Assembly: GCA_023213395.1 (NCBI GenBank)
Contig: CM041465.1
Location: 209,071,741-209,135,740 of the forward strand
Reading direction: 5' to 3'
Origin: Cycas panzhihuaensis
Lineage: Eukaryota; Cycadophyta
Length of the DNA: 64,000 nt
Shown here: piece by piece, positions 22,415 to 33,796 of the stretch
How positions within the stretch are numbered: position 1 is the stretch's first letter
Layout of the letters: each line of letters begins with the position of its first letter
Translations under genes and position numbers: made by a program
Notes under the pieces: generated by a model
Seen by the model: only the letters and a program-made list of their open reading frames with translations
What the model was told of the DNA's origin: nothing
Databases searched by the model: none

Positions 22415-23990
22415 CTACCATTCTGTTTCAGCTATCGTTCCTAGTTCTTCATGAGATGTAGTCTCTTCTTGATCATGAGAGGTAATCTCTTCCTGAGTTG
22501 TAGCTTCTTTATTGGAATATTCTATATTTTCTTCCATTACTATGTCCTTTTGGGTGTAGGGAGAGTCCTTTTTTATTTGAGTAGCTTCAACAAAAGGGAC
22601 ATTTCTTCTCACATAGATTTTGTTAATTTTGTTGTCTATGTAGTAATAGAGTTTTGGTTTACTACTATATTCCATCATGATAAATTCAATACTTTTGTCA
22701 TCTAATTTAGTCCTTTTCTGATTTGGAATGTGCATAGAAGCAGTACTTTCAAAAATTCTTAAATGACTTACATCAGGGTTCTTACCTATCCATACATCTT
22801 CTAGAGTAACTTTATCAAGAGCTCATGTGGGACTTTTGTTTCTAAGATAAACAACTATGTCAACTGCTTCAGCCCAATATGAATTTGAGACATCTTTTCC
22901 TTTTATCATACATTAAGCTATTTCTATTATTGTTATGTTTAATCTTTCGACTACTCCATTAAATTGTGCAGTATAAGAAGTAGTGATTTGTCTATGAATG
23001 CAGTGACTTTTACACAAATTAAAAAACTCATTCGAAACATATTCTCCTCCTCCATCTATCCTAAGGACTTCGATTCTATGCCCACCTTCTAATTTAACTT
23101 GAACTTTGAATGGTTTAAAGCAAAAGACGTCTGATTTACTAAAGATAAAGAACACCTAGGCCTTTCTACTAAAGACATCTATAAATGTATGAAAATACTT
23201 AGCATCGTTAATAGAATTCAGTGTAATTGATCTGCATATATCACTATGAACCGGTTCCAATTTTTCTTGTGCTCTCCAATTGCTTTCTTGAAATGGTGCT
23301 CTATGTTGTTTGTCCATTATACAACATTTGTAAACAGAATAATTTATTGTAATGTCAGTAGGTTATCCAACAACCATATCAAAATTTTGAGCATTTTTAG
23401 CCTACTATTTGCAACATGTCCATACCAAGAATGCCACATTTTATTATTAATGCTTTGAGCAGCAAAAGTTTTTATAAGAGTGGAGAGAACAGGAGTAGGG
23501 ACTAATTTATAAAGATTATTAGTCTCTGTCCCTTCCAAAATGATTTCACCTCCTTTTTTCATGTCACAAATATGACATTTTCTATCTTCATGAAAGATAA
23601 CTCAAAGCTTTTTCTTTCTTAATTGTGATACATAAAGAAGATTTTTCTTTAATCCTAGGGCAAATAGAACATTACCAATCTTTTTGATGTTTTGATTGAT
23701 TTTGACTGCAATAGTTCCTTTGTCTTTAATCTTTAGAGAAAAATTATCTCCAAGTTCAACAGTTTAATTTATTAGATAAGGATGAAGGGTCTCAAACCAA
23801 TCTTCTTTGCCAGTCATGATTTAAGGCTCCAAAGTCAATAAACCAGTTTTCATTGCTTCAAGTACACAAGGCCATAGCAACAACAAAAATAGTTTCCTCT
23901 TTTTCTTTATCTTTATATTGTTCATTGTTGTAGTTGCCTTCTACACATTTGCCCTTAGAGATTTTGACTCTTCTTTGGAAATAGTTGCTT
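22415..23990 (-). pseudogene. Copia I protease end, GAG-pre-integrase and integrase
   Basis: Minus strand. A protease-like WFIDFGALNH near 23838-23868 replaces the usual DSGA (Ser to Phe). The frame 23562-23344 holds the GAG-pre-integrase block MWHSWYGHVANSRL. Frame 23155-22913 holds RIDGGGEYVSNEF with the second catalytic Asp and GVVERLN with the catalytic Glu. Frame 22735-22415 (106 codons) covers the integrase C-terminal fold (LDDKSIEFIMMEYSSKPKLYY) and an acidic Glu/Thr-rich linker to RT. Stops separate the frames. Confidence 0.82.
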
Positions 23991-23999
23991 GAAAGATGT

Positions 24000-24825
24000 C
24001 CAAATCTTCCACAGTAATAATAGGGATGAGTTTCCATGGATCTATAGTCAATAAAAAAGCGTCATGGTATGCCACAATGATAACATACTTGATTATCTAT
24101 TGCTCTTTCCCTGGGAGGTCCTGATCTTCCTCTGATAAACCTCCCTATGCTTGCTTTTATATTTGTTGATCTTCCTCTTATGGTTCTACCTTGTTCTCCA
24201 ATCTTGAGTCTAGAGAGAAATGCTTCTTCAACTTTAGTTTCTTCATCATACCTTTGAATCCCCTGTTCTTGTTGAAGAAAATGTCCACATAAGGTATCAA
24301 ATGACATGTTATGTGAGCTTATCCTCCCACAGTAAGTGTGTCCACTAGATTGTCAAATAACTTCGACAATTTATTAAGTACCAAGAATTGTATCTAATAT
24401 AGACTCACCCATAGATGCGATACTATCTTTGACTTCTACCAATTTAGTAATAAAATGATAAACTTGTTTACCCTCCCTTAAATAAAGCCAGTATAGTTGT
24501 TCTCTAAGTGTGATAATATGGGTTTCATTTTGTTGACTATATAAGGCTGTAAGAATTTTCCAAGCTTCTACTAAGGAGAAGGCTTCGCTTATGTGAGTTA
24601 AAATGGAATCACTTATAGATAGGGCAATGATTGCCATTGCATGTTTGTCCCTTTCCTCCCAACTAGCAAGCTTTACAGTATCTATAGTAACTATTTTTAT
24701 TCTTTCTCTATGACTATGTCCCAAGCATGTTTGACAACTAAACGACATTTCATTTTAATTATCCAAGCTACATAATTTTGTCCAGTTAATTTGTCTAACT
24801 CTCCTAATGAATAAATTGAGGCCAT
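24000..24825 (-). pseudogene. Copia I Gag and zinc knuckle
   Basis: Minus strand. The ATG at 24825 opens MASIYSLGELDKLTGQNYVAW, the usual copia Gag start. The frame at 24748-24374 has ERDKHAMAIIALSISDSIL and EAWKILTALYSQQNETH, and 24307-24062 continues Gag with MSFDTLCGHFLQQEQ and a run of RGR repeats before QVCYHCGIP. A second knuckle-like YYYCGRFGHLSSNYF follows near 24000-24040. Neither knuckle keeps all CCHC ligands. Confidence 0.82.
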
Positions 24826-25517
24826 TTTGTAAGAGACAACAAAGAGAACTGTAGAAAACTCTATTTTTTTACTGTAGTAGGTCAAGACCATACAATTGTA
24901 TGGCTGTATAGAAAAAGTGCATTTGTATGGAATTCAAATAAAAAACCCTTCAAATTTTAGATTTCTTAGTTACCTACTGGAATCTGAAGTCATAATTTAG
25001 ATTGGATTTCTTATTTAAGAGAAAAACAACCCGAAAAGAAAAATTTGACTAGGGTTTAAACTGCATTTTTGTTCATAACTTGAAAAATCCTCAAAAGATC
25101 TTAGCAAACTTGTATTTGATAGAAAGTTTATGCCCTAAGGAATATTTTAAGACTAATTGCAGCAACTAAAACTAAGAAAAAAAGGGAGAAAACAACAATA
25201 GAAACTTCAAACTTGCATCCTTACCTTTTTGAGATTTCCCGCTCACTAAGGTTGAATTTGCAATCAAGTCTTTTACACAACAGACTCTACTCTTCAAAAT
25301 GCCCCTACCAGTGAAATTTTGTAATGATTTGAGCACTTTGATTTTTGATCATACGAATTTGTACAATAGTTCCGTATAGGGTGTACAAAGTCTTCAGAAG
25401 TTGTCTTCTTTGAAAAGGTTTTAAGCCTTAGTCTCTGAGCCTTCTTTGAACCTTAGTCTCCTTACTCAAATTTCCCCTCCTCCAAAAGGCCTGATATTTA
25501 ATGTCCCTACCAAACAT

Positions 25518-25529
25518 GCTCTGATACGA
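25518..25529 (-). promoter_or_regulatory. Primer-binding site of copia I
   Basis: On the minus strand TCGTATCAGAGC, one mismatch to the tRNA-Met site TGGTATCAGAGC, abutting the LTR at 25530. Confidence 0.88.
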
Positions 25530-25744
25530 TGTTGAAAAAGAATGAATTGAAAAGAAAGTGATCTTCCTTGATTGATGGGAGAGAGTTTCCCTCTCATATC
25601 AATGCAACTAATTTACAAAAGAGGCCTAGTACATGTATGGTAAGTGTCATTTTTAAACAAAAAGGGGCCATGGTACATAATCCTCAATTTACACAAGAGA
25701 TCCCTAAGGGAAAAAACATAGGATAGAACATTAATTTTTTAACA
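25530..25744 (-). repeat. 5' LTR of copia I
   Basis: 215 bp, TGTTGAAAAAGAATG to TTTTTTAACA, colinear with 20524-20740 and followed by the duplicated AAAGA. Confidence 0.93.
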
Positions 25745-25749
25745 AAAGA

Positions 25750-25954
25750 ATCTAGTCTATCATGTTTGGACAAAACACATCAAAATTCATCATTTTATCA
25801 AAGAATAAATTCAGTGAGGAGAAATAAAACCTGTCTATATGCTAACCAATGAGAAAATTACAAATGTTTTCACAAAGCCACTAACTCGTGACAAGCTCAA
25901 AAAATTCATGAAAGGCATCAGAGTACAAGTAAATGATATAAACATTAAGGGAAG
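25750..25954 (+). pseudogene. Copia F RNase H end and polypurine tract
   Basis: Plus strand: translation resumes after AAAGA with SLVYHVWTKHIKIHHF, a stop, then KITNVFTKPLTRDKLKKFM, which is the C-terminal copia RNase H ending. ATTAAGGGAAG (25944-25954) is the polypurine tract directly before the 3' LTR. The match to the piece ending at 20523 shows that copia I split one domain. Stops in HHF*K confirm inactivity. Confidence 0.85.
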
Positions 25955-26340
25955 TGTTAGAAATAATGTTTACATATTTGTCAAAGTGTGTTTAGTTATG
26001 TATCTAAGTTTCTAAGGATCATAAATTAAGTTGTATACTTAAGGTCCTAGAGTCACTTAGAGGGCATTTAACAAGCATTAAATGTAATTGGCTCACATAG
26101 AGGTCAAATCCCATTGGTCAATTAATGGTGTCATGTCATTGGCTGAATATGAGGCACAAGGTGCTATTTATACAAATGTATGTCATTGTGTCAAGTTAAT
26201 AAGAGTCTAAGAGAGTTGTTTATGAGTCCATAATGTACTATCCCAATGATGATCATTGTGTACTAAGCATTTAAGATAATTGAAAATACCTACCGGTAGA
26301 CCAATTCTACTTTAATTCAATTGAGAGAGATTTGTGCATA
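25955..26340 (+). repeat. 3' LTR of copia F (end uncertain)
   Basis: Starts TGTTAGAAATAATG after the polypurine tract. A TATA-like GCTATTTATAC lies near 26162. No second copy exists in the window, so the right end is not defined; 26340 is an estimate. Confidence 0.6.
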
Positions 26341-26349
26341 TGAAAGTGT

Positions 26350-27640
26350 TTGATATTGTTTAATGCCTTATGGTTAAATGATATCATAACCATCGATTTT
26401 TTGACAATTTGTCTATTAATAAATTTATGCATTTTTCCACTATCCACTACCATTGTAACTTTGTTGTTCTTGATCATTCCATGGAGTCGTAATGTCTACA
26501 ATAATGCAATAATTCTGGTTACAACTTCCAATGAGATTTCGACTCCTTTCCATATCTTCCTCAAGGTCTAATTCCTCCTCAATCTAATTGCCTTCCAAGT
26601 TTGGATCATTGACTTCCTTTTCTTGCATTGATTGATCATCCTCTAGCATGTATATTTTCTTTTGAGGCCACTTGTGATCCTTGTTCCATTTGGCTCCACA
26701 CATAAAACAAGTCCCTTTCTTTAGATGTTCCACCCTTGCTATGTTGCCTAATTGACCTATCTTTTGGGTGTTTTCCAGAGCTAGGTGTTCTTGTTTTATT
26801 CTTGGAATCCTAGTAAAGTTCTTCTAACTAATAGAGAATCTCCCTTCTCTCCTTCTTACTTGAGTTGCTTAATATTGGGCACAAAATTTTGTCTCTACAT
26901 TTTGAGCTTGAACCATAGCCTATCTGGCATCCTACCAGCATTGTTTTCAATCGATAGTATATGTTTTCTTTCAAACCCTAGATGTAAGACTCTATTGGAT
27001 GCTTCTCTATTTTTTAGAGAATTCTACTTTGTAAACTCTAGAACTCTATTGTATATTGCTATACTGTTCTTATTTGCTAAACCCTATATAGTTTGTCATA
27101 AAAGTTCCAATCCCACGTATCTTCAGATTGTTCACAAATCGACTTAGTGAAGAAATCTCAATTAAACTGTGTTGTATTTTCGTAATCTTGCTACTATCAT
27201 TGGAACCAATGGAGTGTATTGTTAGTCAAATGTAATGATACAAACATAATTCTCTAAGCCTTATTCCAAGTAGACAATAAAAAAAAAATCATTTTTGCTA
27301 ATCAACTTTGGACATTCTTGCTTTTACGAGGTCAAATAGTTCTAGATGGACCTTCATGTTATTTATTCCTTGTTGGATCTCTTACTAATTAGCTCTTTGG
27401 TGCTCTAGTCCCTTGTATTCATCATCTTTGTGTTCATCATTAATCCCTTTTTTTCTTCACTATGCTTCTTGTGTTGGTTGCCATAGTTTGGGTCTTTGAG
27501 GACTATTAAGATCCTCTTGATCTTGGCATCTATGTTCTTCATTTTTTCACCCAAGGCTTTTATTTCTTCCTCATGATGGTTTCAACACTATATTTAGTTC
27601 ATGAGTGGTGTGGTATCATGCTTCACTTTTAATATTCAAT
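26350..27640 (-). pseudogene. Gypsy Gag-protease fragment J
   Basis: Minus strand. Reading right to left: a Lys/Glu-rich coiled-coil-like N-part (about 27640-27380), a degraded Gag body with QNFVPNI and RRTLLGFQE-like blocks (26800-26900), then KKGTCFMCGAKWNKDHKWP near 26660-26720, the CX2C...H knuckle of plant gypsy Gag with its last Cys replaced by Trp. Downstream VDSGKMHKFINRQIV near 26410-26450 matches the protease VDSGS.HNFI motif. RT and later domains are absent. Many stops. Confidence 0.6.
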
Positions 27641-27884
27641 TGTTGTGGGTTTCACAAGCCTTGAATGGAGTTCTAGATTTAGTCCAAATGTATTTATTTA
27701 TTTGAATTTTAGACCCTAATCACCAAATTAAAATAACTTGTATTCTAACTATGGAAACTAATGAAACCCTCTTTGATAGAAATATAATGAAAAAATGTTT
27801 CTAGTAAATCCATTTTGAGGTGATTTGGAGACCTATGTCTTATGCAATAATCTTTTGAATTTGATTAAATTTTAGGGTTTTGGA

Positions 27885-28240
27885 TAATAGTAACAATACT
27901 TGTTACTAAATTGTTGATAATGTTTTATTATGATACCCAATTTAGTTTAAGCCACTTTTAACAAAGAATAGATTTTAAGCCACACTTAGTCAAAAACTAA
28001 TTGAGGTCAATCAAATACCTGTAACCCTAGTTATGGTCACTAGAAGTTGCAATAATAGATTTTTGGCCCTGTAGATAATAATAGATAGTAGACCAAGATT
28101 GAAACTCTTATAAATTTTGAAATTTTGATCCAAAAATTGCAATATAATCATTCAAAATTTATAGCACAAGTTTGATTGTATCAAACTTGCAGTCATTTTT
28201 CCTAAATTCGATCATTTGCATCCCTAAAATGGCAAATGTG
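27885..28240. repeat. Dispersed repeat, copy 2 (pair with 6195-6570)
   Basis: Diverged direct copy of 6195-6570, listed there. It lies between Gag of fragment J and the primer-binding site at 28269, so it may be part of that element's leader. Confidence 0.7.
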
Positions 28241-28268
28241 TGATAAAATCTTAATTAGCCAAAACCAT

Positions 28269-28280
28269 GCTTTGATGCTA
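28269..28280 (-). promoter_or_regulatory. Degenerate primer-binding site of fragment J
   Basis: Plus strand GCTTTGATGCTA resembles GCTCTGATACCA, the reverse of the tRNA-Met site, and is followed by TTGTCACCACCC, a common start of plant gypsy LTRs read in this orientation. Confidence 0.5.
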
Positions 28281-28282
28281 CT

Positions 28283-28547
28283 TGTCACCACCCTTCTCAT
28301 TGAAAGCAATAGAATAGCAAACCTCTTCGAGGAAAGGAGACCTCCGGAATGATGTTAAGGAAGTCACCACAAATACAAACCAAAAATTAAGATGACCATC
28401 CTTGAGTACAAGATGGGTATTTATAGTTATCCAAGCATATCTACCTTTTCCCTCTAAAATATCTATTTCCTATTTTTCCCTCCAAAATACCAATTGACTA
28501 ATTGAATATTAATTATGCTAATTCCTTTACTTTTTAGGAACATAACA
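28283..28547 (-). repeat. Probable 5' LTR of gypsy fragment J
   Basis: TGTCACCACCC to GAACATAACA, about 265 bp. On the minus strand CTATAAATACCC (near 28405-28420) is a good TATA box in the expected position. No partner copy is in the window. Confidence 0.5.
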
Positions 28548-28599
28548 ATTTAGGCATAAAATTGCTCATATTCTTCTTCCCCATGCTTGATCCAAGAAT

Positions 28600-30211
28600 A
28601 GTTGGTAAACATTATCCTTTATCAACAATGCTACCACTTCAAAATCGGCTTCGACCAAAATTCCATAACATGTGATAAAGAAATTCCTTGTCCTACCTTT
28701 TAGAGAGATTAAATTTTGGTTATTTATTTTAATCACAATTGGTGATTATTGTAGACTCAGGCTCCCAGGTCTTATCCATGTCTACTCTAACAGAATATTG
28801 ACTTGAGAGCCAAAATTCACTATAGCATCTTTCAACAAAAAATCTTGTAGCTTGACATCAACCAAAGGTTCCCAATATTCTAATTCCACTATTGTCTTCC
28901 TCATCATCTGTATAACCTATTGGACATTCGAGGATAAGGGTTGATTAACAAAATCACCTTATTCAAACACTTACACCATTTGTGCAATTGCCAATGGAAC
29001 CAAGGAAAGAAGCTTTTGTGCCCTTTACGCATCTCCAACCTCCTCACATAAGCTTTTTAATATCAATAGTAGTAGGGCTTCCTCCTCTTTGGAGCAACAT
29101 TACTAGGATTTGAATTTATCTTAGGCTTCTTTAAAATGTGATTTTTACAATTTTGGCTTTGAAGCATAGGTAATTATCCTCAACAAAGTCTTTGTGTCAT
29201 TTTTGGTTTAGCATTTGACTTTCCATTTCATTCTACTTTACCATGCCGCATTACCCAATTCATATATTGTCATCATGAGGATCCAGAGCCATATCACAAA
29301 TCCTAGAGGTGAATGTGAAGCCTTAAACTATGACTATACAATGCACAACTTTGCCTTTTTCTTTAAGCTTTTGTAGCATTACTGGGCAATTTGTTGTGTT
29401 GTGGTCACTAGGTCTATACAATGTACATACAATTACACTAGGTTAATTGAATGGACAAGTACTTTGAAGATGCCCCAATTTCTACAGTTATGGTATTGCA
29501 TTGTTTTTAGCCTAAAATTTGTTCTCAGTTGTATTGCTTTCTATTTTACATTATTCTTGGACTTCATGTTAAAATGACAATTGTGAGTATTATATATTCG
29601 AGTGTTACAAATGTAACAATATTGGCTGACTATCTTATGACAACCATGAGTTGTAACATTCTGAAAGTGATCTTCAATGGAGTATCCACAAATCTTATGG
29701 ATATAACAATACAGATCTCTCTTAGGAGATGTTGACTTGGTTAATAAGATGACAAGGGACTAGCACTCTTTTCCTGGAATGCTTGATGATATGCATTTTT
29801 CATTGTTGAGGTGTTGTGTGTTGCTTGTTGCTCTATTATGTTCATTCCTACTTTGCCTCAACTATCACATTCCTCCTTGTAGTGTCCCTATTATCAACAA
29901 TCGACACACTACGCATTATGTCTCAACGCATATTCTTTCACTAGTATATTCAACTTTTGGAATGCTTGAATTAACTCATCAACAACGTATGGCCATGTTT
30001 GCATTAAGGGATTCACCTTTATCTCTCCCTCTAATATGATTTCTATAATCTTTTCAAGTGTATTAGGATTTCTCTATTTAACAAGAAGTATAATCGTTGA
30101 GGTAGGTCTACTAACAAAATAATCAATACATTGTTTCTCATCCAGTTTGTAAGTCATCTAAGCAAACACTTTTAGACAATGCAGAAAAAATGCCGAAAAT
30201 GTCTCTCCTAG
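28600..30211 (-). pseudogene. Gypsy Gag-protease fragment K
   Basis: Minus strand. From the right: GETFSAFFLHC-like and a KLDEKQCIDYFVSRP block (about 30210-30090) fit the Gag capsid region, followed by LMQTWPYVVDELIQAFQKL. A knuckle CTLYRPSDHNTTNC at about 29370-29415 has its second Cys replaced by Tyr. Protease follows with IVNFGSQVNIL near 28797-28830 (DSG changed to NFG), then ISLKGRTRNFFITC and VEADFEVVALL. No RT is seen. The right end is cut by the LTR array at 30212. Confidence 0.6.
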
Positions 30212-30753
30212 TGTGTGTTGAGAAATCATATCGGTTGCAGCCTAAATTGAAGGCCACAAGAAGACAGAACTAAAGGGGAAGTTGGTTGTGACCAATTGGT
30301 TGCAATGTCGAGCGGAATGATCGTGATTTAGGATGCAGTTATGCTAGCCTCAACAATAACGACTCAAGCAACCACAGTAGAAGCAGCAAATGGTTGGAAG
30401 CAGTTGCAACAAATTGTACACCTACAATTATTTCAGTACTCGACAGTTATGGAACGACTTATGAAAATATAAATAATGTAAAGGATAGTCATAAAATATA
30501 TGCATGTGCATGAATTACTGGTTGGAATCAAAGTACCGAGCATTGTGCACGTGTATATATTGTAAATAAAGTCTTGTTGTATTATGTTAGTTGCAACCTT
30601 ATGTATTGTTCTAGGTTTGTGTTTAGTTGTCAGAGGACCAAATGTGACCCATTATTAATACAATGATCATGGTTTGTGTTCACTTCAGCTAATCTTTGTG
30701 CTATTATTCTATTTTGATTACTAGACTATTACATAATAGACATAGGGCAGCAA
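30212..30753 (+). repeat. LTR 1 of array L
   Basis: TGTGTGTTGAGAAATC to GGGCAGCA. Aligned in full with the other two LTRs. What lies left of it (CTCTCCTAG) differs from what precedes LTR 2 and LTR 3, which fixes its left edge. Confidence 0.82.
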
Positions 30754-30842
30754 GCGCATACTAGTTCTATTGCTTTTTGAACCAAGGCAAAGGATGGTGA
30801 AAGTCATAATGGACAAAGCCGAGTAAGTTGTGGGGTCCTCTT

Positions 30843-31066
30843 TATTGGAATATTAATGCACGTTAGTTTTGTCCCACATGCAAGTTGGTCCCACTCTCAC
30901 CATCATGACATTTATTATAAATACACAACATAGTGTATCATATGCATATCGGTTGTAATGATGTTTTGTTAATATAATGGAGGTACCTTAAGGGTACCAT
31001 TCAATTCTATGGAGGTGCTTTTGTTCTGTTTGCGAATATCTTATTACATGTTTATTTTTCAACATG
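30843..31066 (+). repeat. 5' LTR of element B
   Basis: Starts TATTGGAATATT (one change from the TGTTGG of the other copy) and ends TTTCAACA. TATA-like TTATAAATAC near 30915 in the expected U3 position. Confidence 0.95.
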
Positions 31067-31078
31067 GTATTAGAGCGT
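31067..31078 (+). promoter_or_regulatory. Primer-binding site of element B
   Basis: TGGTATTAGAGC, one mismatch (C to T) to the initiator tRNA-Met site, directly after the LTR. Confidence 0.93.
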
Positions 31079-31689
31079 CCAAGTTGAGAGAGGCATTTTT
31101 GTTCGGTATTAGAGCAATAATTTGGGAGGTACCATCAATGGTGGAAAGCATATTCAAGAGAATAAACGTTGATATTTCTGAAAAGTAATGGCAAAATTGA
31201 AACGAAATGGCTCGTTCTATAAATTTTAAGTGGTCATACTATAGATTTTGGGGTGAATGTGTAAAAATTTCGGTAGAATTAATTTCGACCTATTATTTTT
31301 TCGTCGCCGTATTTTTTGGGACAGATCTACAACCTCAACTTCAAAGAGCTATAACTTTGGCTGCAGGTATCCAAATGACTTCAAATGTTTTTTGATTTTG
31401 TGCATTTTTTAATTTACTTTTTAATGGAAGTGGTTTGAGGTTCATCAAAGTTCAGAATAAAAAGTTATTAGTAGTTTATCAGAAGGTACTATTACAGTCC
31501 CTAGAAACCCTAATTGTGAAATTTTTAAAAGGGGCATAACTTTTGATCTAGATGCCAGAATTCAATTTTATCTGAACCGTTGGAATCGTATTTAAGAGGC
31601 CATCATTTACATCCATGTTTTATGTATTTTTGAGCTATATGTTTTTTCAGAAATAAGTTTTTTGGAAATTTAAAGGTTTCATATTATAC

Positions 31690-32760
31690 TTTTCTTAGCC
31701 ACAAAACCATTGTTCTTGGGAGCCAATATATCTATTGTACATATATAGTATTGGAAAAGGATGATACTTTTGGATGATGGTGTGAATGAGGTAATACTTA
31801 TGGATATTGATGATGCATTTTCCATTTATTAAAAGAGTCTTGTTTTGATAATGAAGTAAGCATGAGTTTGTTGTATGACGGTGATTTGTTGATAATATTT
31901 GAGGCATCGATATGGTGCTCTCTTACATGTATTTATATGAGAAAGTTTATAGGTAAGAAATAACATGATTAATGGGTGAGATAAGGTGATTATAGGCTTT
32001 CTTCTATGTAATTTACATGAGAAAATAAGTTGGGTGATGTTGCAATATGAGGTGACTGTTTACGGCTCATTTGCGTGTATTGTACATGGGAGAGTAGTTT
32101 TTGAGACGGCATTAAGTCATGTTGATGTGAATGTATTTGGCACTGTATTGGTGATTTGAGATGCATGATGGTGATTGTTTAATGGCAAATTAAGTGCCTT
32201 CTTATATGTGTTTGTATGAGAGAGCTATTGTGATGATGACATAGTATGGTGATGAAGCGATAGTGCATGTGTTTGCATGAATGAGTTGGGCGGCATATGA
32301 CGATTTAGTGCTCCTTGGAATGTGATTTACATGAAGGGACTTTATGGGCATGATAAAGCTAATTTGAGGGCAAGAAAGATAGTGATATGAGGCGATGAGA
32401 TGCTTGTTGCATGTAAGGTTACATGACAAGATTGGGTGTGTTTAAGGATGGGATTAGGCATGTTTGATGATGTGTTTTAATTGACTGAATTGGCAAAGAA
32501 GGATGAGTTTTTTGTTGAAGTTACCTGAGTTGTAGGTGTAGTGGCATGAGTTGTGTTTTGGGCAATCAAGTGAAGTATGTGTCTTGGTAGCGACATATGG
32601 CATGTATGATCATTGTGAGATTTATGAGGCATTGATTTGGTAAAGTGAGTGTTTGGATTCTATGTGACTATTTGGCGATATGAGAAATGGATAAGGCAAT
32701 GATGTGATGATAAAGTTAATGATGTGAGAAACATGAGACATGAGAAATTTTGTTGAGAGT
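31690..32760 (+). repeat. Dyad-bearing degenerate repeat array in element B leader
   Basis: A recurring block of the form ATGT-N5-ACATGAGAGA, itself an imperfect inverted repeat, occurs near 31926, 32005, 32074, 32205, 32266, 32320 and 32410, with spacing of about 55-130 bp, and GATGAGGTGAT-like words lie between. Examples are TATGTAATTTACATGAGA and CATGTAAGGTTACATGA. More degenerate units seem to continue to about 32760. The array ends just before the Gag start. Confidence 0.7.
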
Positions 32761-32827
32761 GATCAATAGACAAGTTACTAATGATAAGTAAGTTTATTGA
32801 TTAAAAAAGGGGACGTGGTGTTAAGAA

Positions 32828-33751
32828 ATGACATTTACAATCATGGAGAAAAATGATGTGGTTATGTATGTTCCTGGAACAAATGAATACTATTTAAAGG
32901 ATTCATTTCTTCCAATACCTAAGTGTAATGAAGAAGACTACTTTTTTTGGACGATTAAAATGAGATGCTTTTTCATAGCTAGAGGTTTGTGGAAGATTGT
33001 TACTGATGGATATGATATCCCTAAGGATGAAGAAGAAAAGGAAATGCTTGAAAAGAAAGATAGAAAGACATTCATCATGATTCTTGCTGCATTTAACAAG
33101 GTTGATCTTCCTTCTAAATACCATTTTGTCATTCCTAAGATTCAACGTGCAAGTACTGCTAAGGAAGCTTGGGATTTTTTAAAGGAAGTATTTGAACAAA
33201 CTCTTGAAGAGATACAACAAATGATTGAAAAGGCAATTAAGGTCAGTTATGGTTATGGTATAGGTACAATGAATGAAGAAAATATCATCAACACTGATGA
33301 AATGACATGTCAAGATGAAAAACATATGAGTACTAATGAAATTTTTACTGAATGTAAAAAAACAATGGTTGAATGCATTGATGAGACTACAACTACTGAT
33401 GAAGACGTTGAAAGTGATGAGTTGATTAAGGTTTATATAGATGACACCATGATTTCAAGAGAAATTGAATATGAATCTGATGATCCTATAAAGGATGAGT
33501 CTTATATTGATGATATTCCTACTTTAAGTATTGATTCAAGTTTGAATGATGTTCCTTCTTTGAGTATTGATTCAAGTTCAAAAAGTATGCAAGTTGATCA
33601 AGAGTCTGCTCCAAAGGTTGAAGAAATCACTGTTGTACATGGTGATCAAGAACTTATACAGGATAATGATGACAAGCAATTTGCTTTGGAAGAAGGTTAC
33701 TTACAAGATCTTCATCAAAATCAGACTAGACCAGCCACAATGAAGAATTAG
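32828..33751 (+). CDS. Intact copia-type Gag of element B (307 aa)
   Basis: Uninterrupted 307-codon frame. Residues about 20-125 show the plant copia Gag pattern: YYLKDSFLPIPKCNEEDYFFW, IKMRCFFIARGLWKIV, and TAKEAWDFLKEVFEQ. The C-terminal 180 residues are acidic and low in complexity with a duplicated LSIDSS block (DDIPTLSIDSSLNDVPSLSI) and many Asp/Glu; there is no CCHC knuckle. The M at 32828 is the first after the leader and MEKND at 32843 is an alternative start. Gag would form or enter a particle; lack of a knuckle suggests RNA binding by another part or by a partner Gag. It is the longest open frame in the window, in contrast to the wrecked pol genes around it. Confidence 0.88.
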   Translation: MTFTIMEKNDVVMYVPGTNEYYLKDSFLPIPKCNEEDYFFWTIKMRCFFIARGLWKIVTDGYDIPKDEEEKEMLEKKDRKTFIMILAAFNKVDLPSKYHFVIPKIQRASTAKEAWDFLKEVFEQTLEEIQQMIEKAIKVSYGYGIGTMNEENIINTDEMTCQDEKHMSTNEIFTECKKTMVECIDETTTTDEDVESDELIKVYIDDTMISREIEYESDDPIKDESYIDDIPTLSIDSSLNDVPSLSIDSSSKSMQVDQESAPKVEEITVVHGDQELIQDNDDKQFALEEGYLQDLHQNQTRPATMKN

Positions 33752-33796
33752 GATTTGCACTTGCTAGAGCTGCTACATCAACATCATTACTACAGG

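Larger units (their letters stand above)
20524..25744 (-). mobile_element. Complete copia element I (minus strand) inside copia F
   Basis: 5.2 kb. LTRs at 20524-20740 and 25530-25744 flank gag, protease, integrase, RT and RNase H in copia order on the minus strand. The primer-binding site is at 25518-25529, the polypurine tract at 20741-20751. Target duplication AAAGA occurs at 20519-20523 and 25745-25749, and the RNase H of copia F is continuous across it. Coding frames have many stops, so it is dead but structurally whole. Confidence 0.94.
7803..26340 (+). mobile_element. Copia element F, split by two later insertions
   Basis: Plus-strand copia pol in three colinear pieces: integrase to early RT (7803-9206), rest of RT to RNase H (19548-20523), and the RNase H end with polypurine tract and 3' LTR (25750 onward). 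Removing the gypsy element (with one GCAGG) and copia I (with one AAAGA) restores a continuous, if stop-ridden, homology. Gag and the 5' LTR are missing. Many nonsense codons show it is the oldest layer here. The 3' LTR end, and so the right border, is approximate. Confidence 0.85.

Noticed and set aside
29529-30039. Plus-strand frames with Leu/Cys-rich peptides
   Set aside because: They are the complement of the minus-strand gypsy fragment K.
31207-31395. 62-codon frame in the leader of element B
   Set aside because: No motif and no following homology. Probably chance, although an upstream ORF cannot be excluded.
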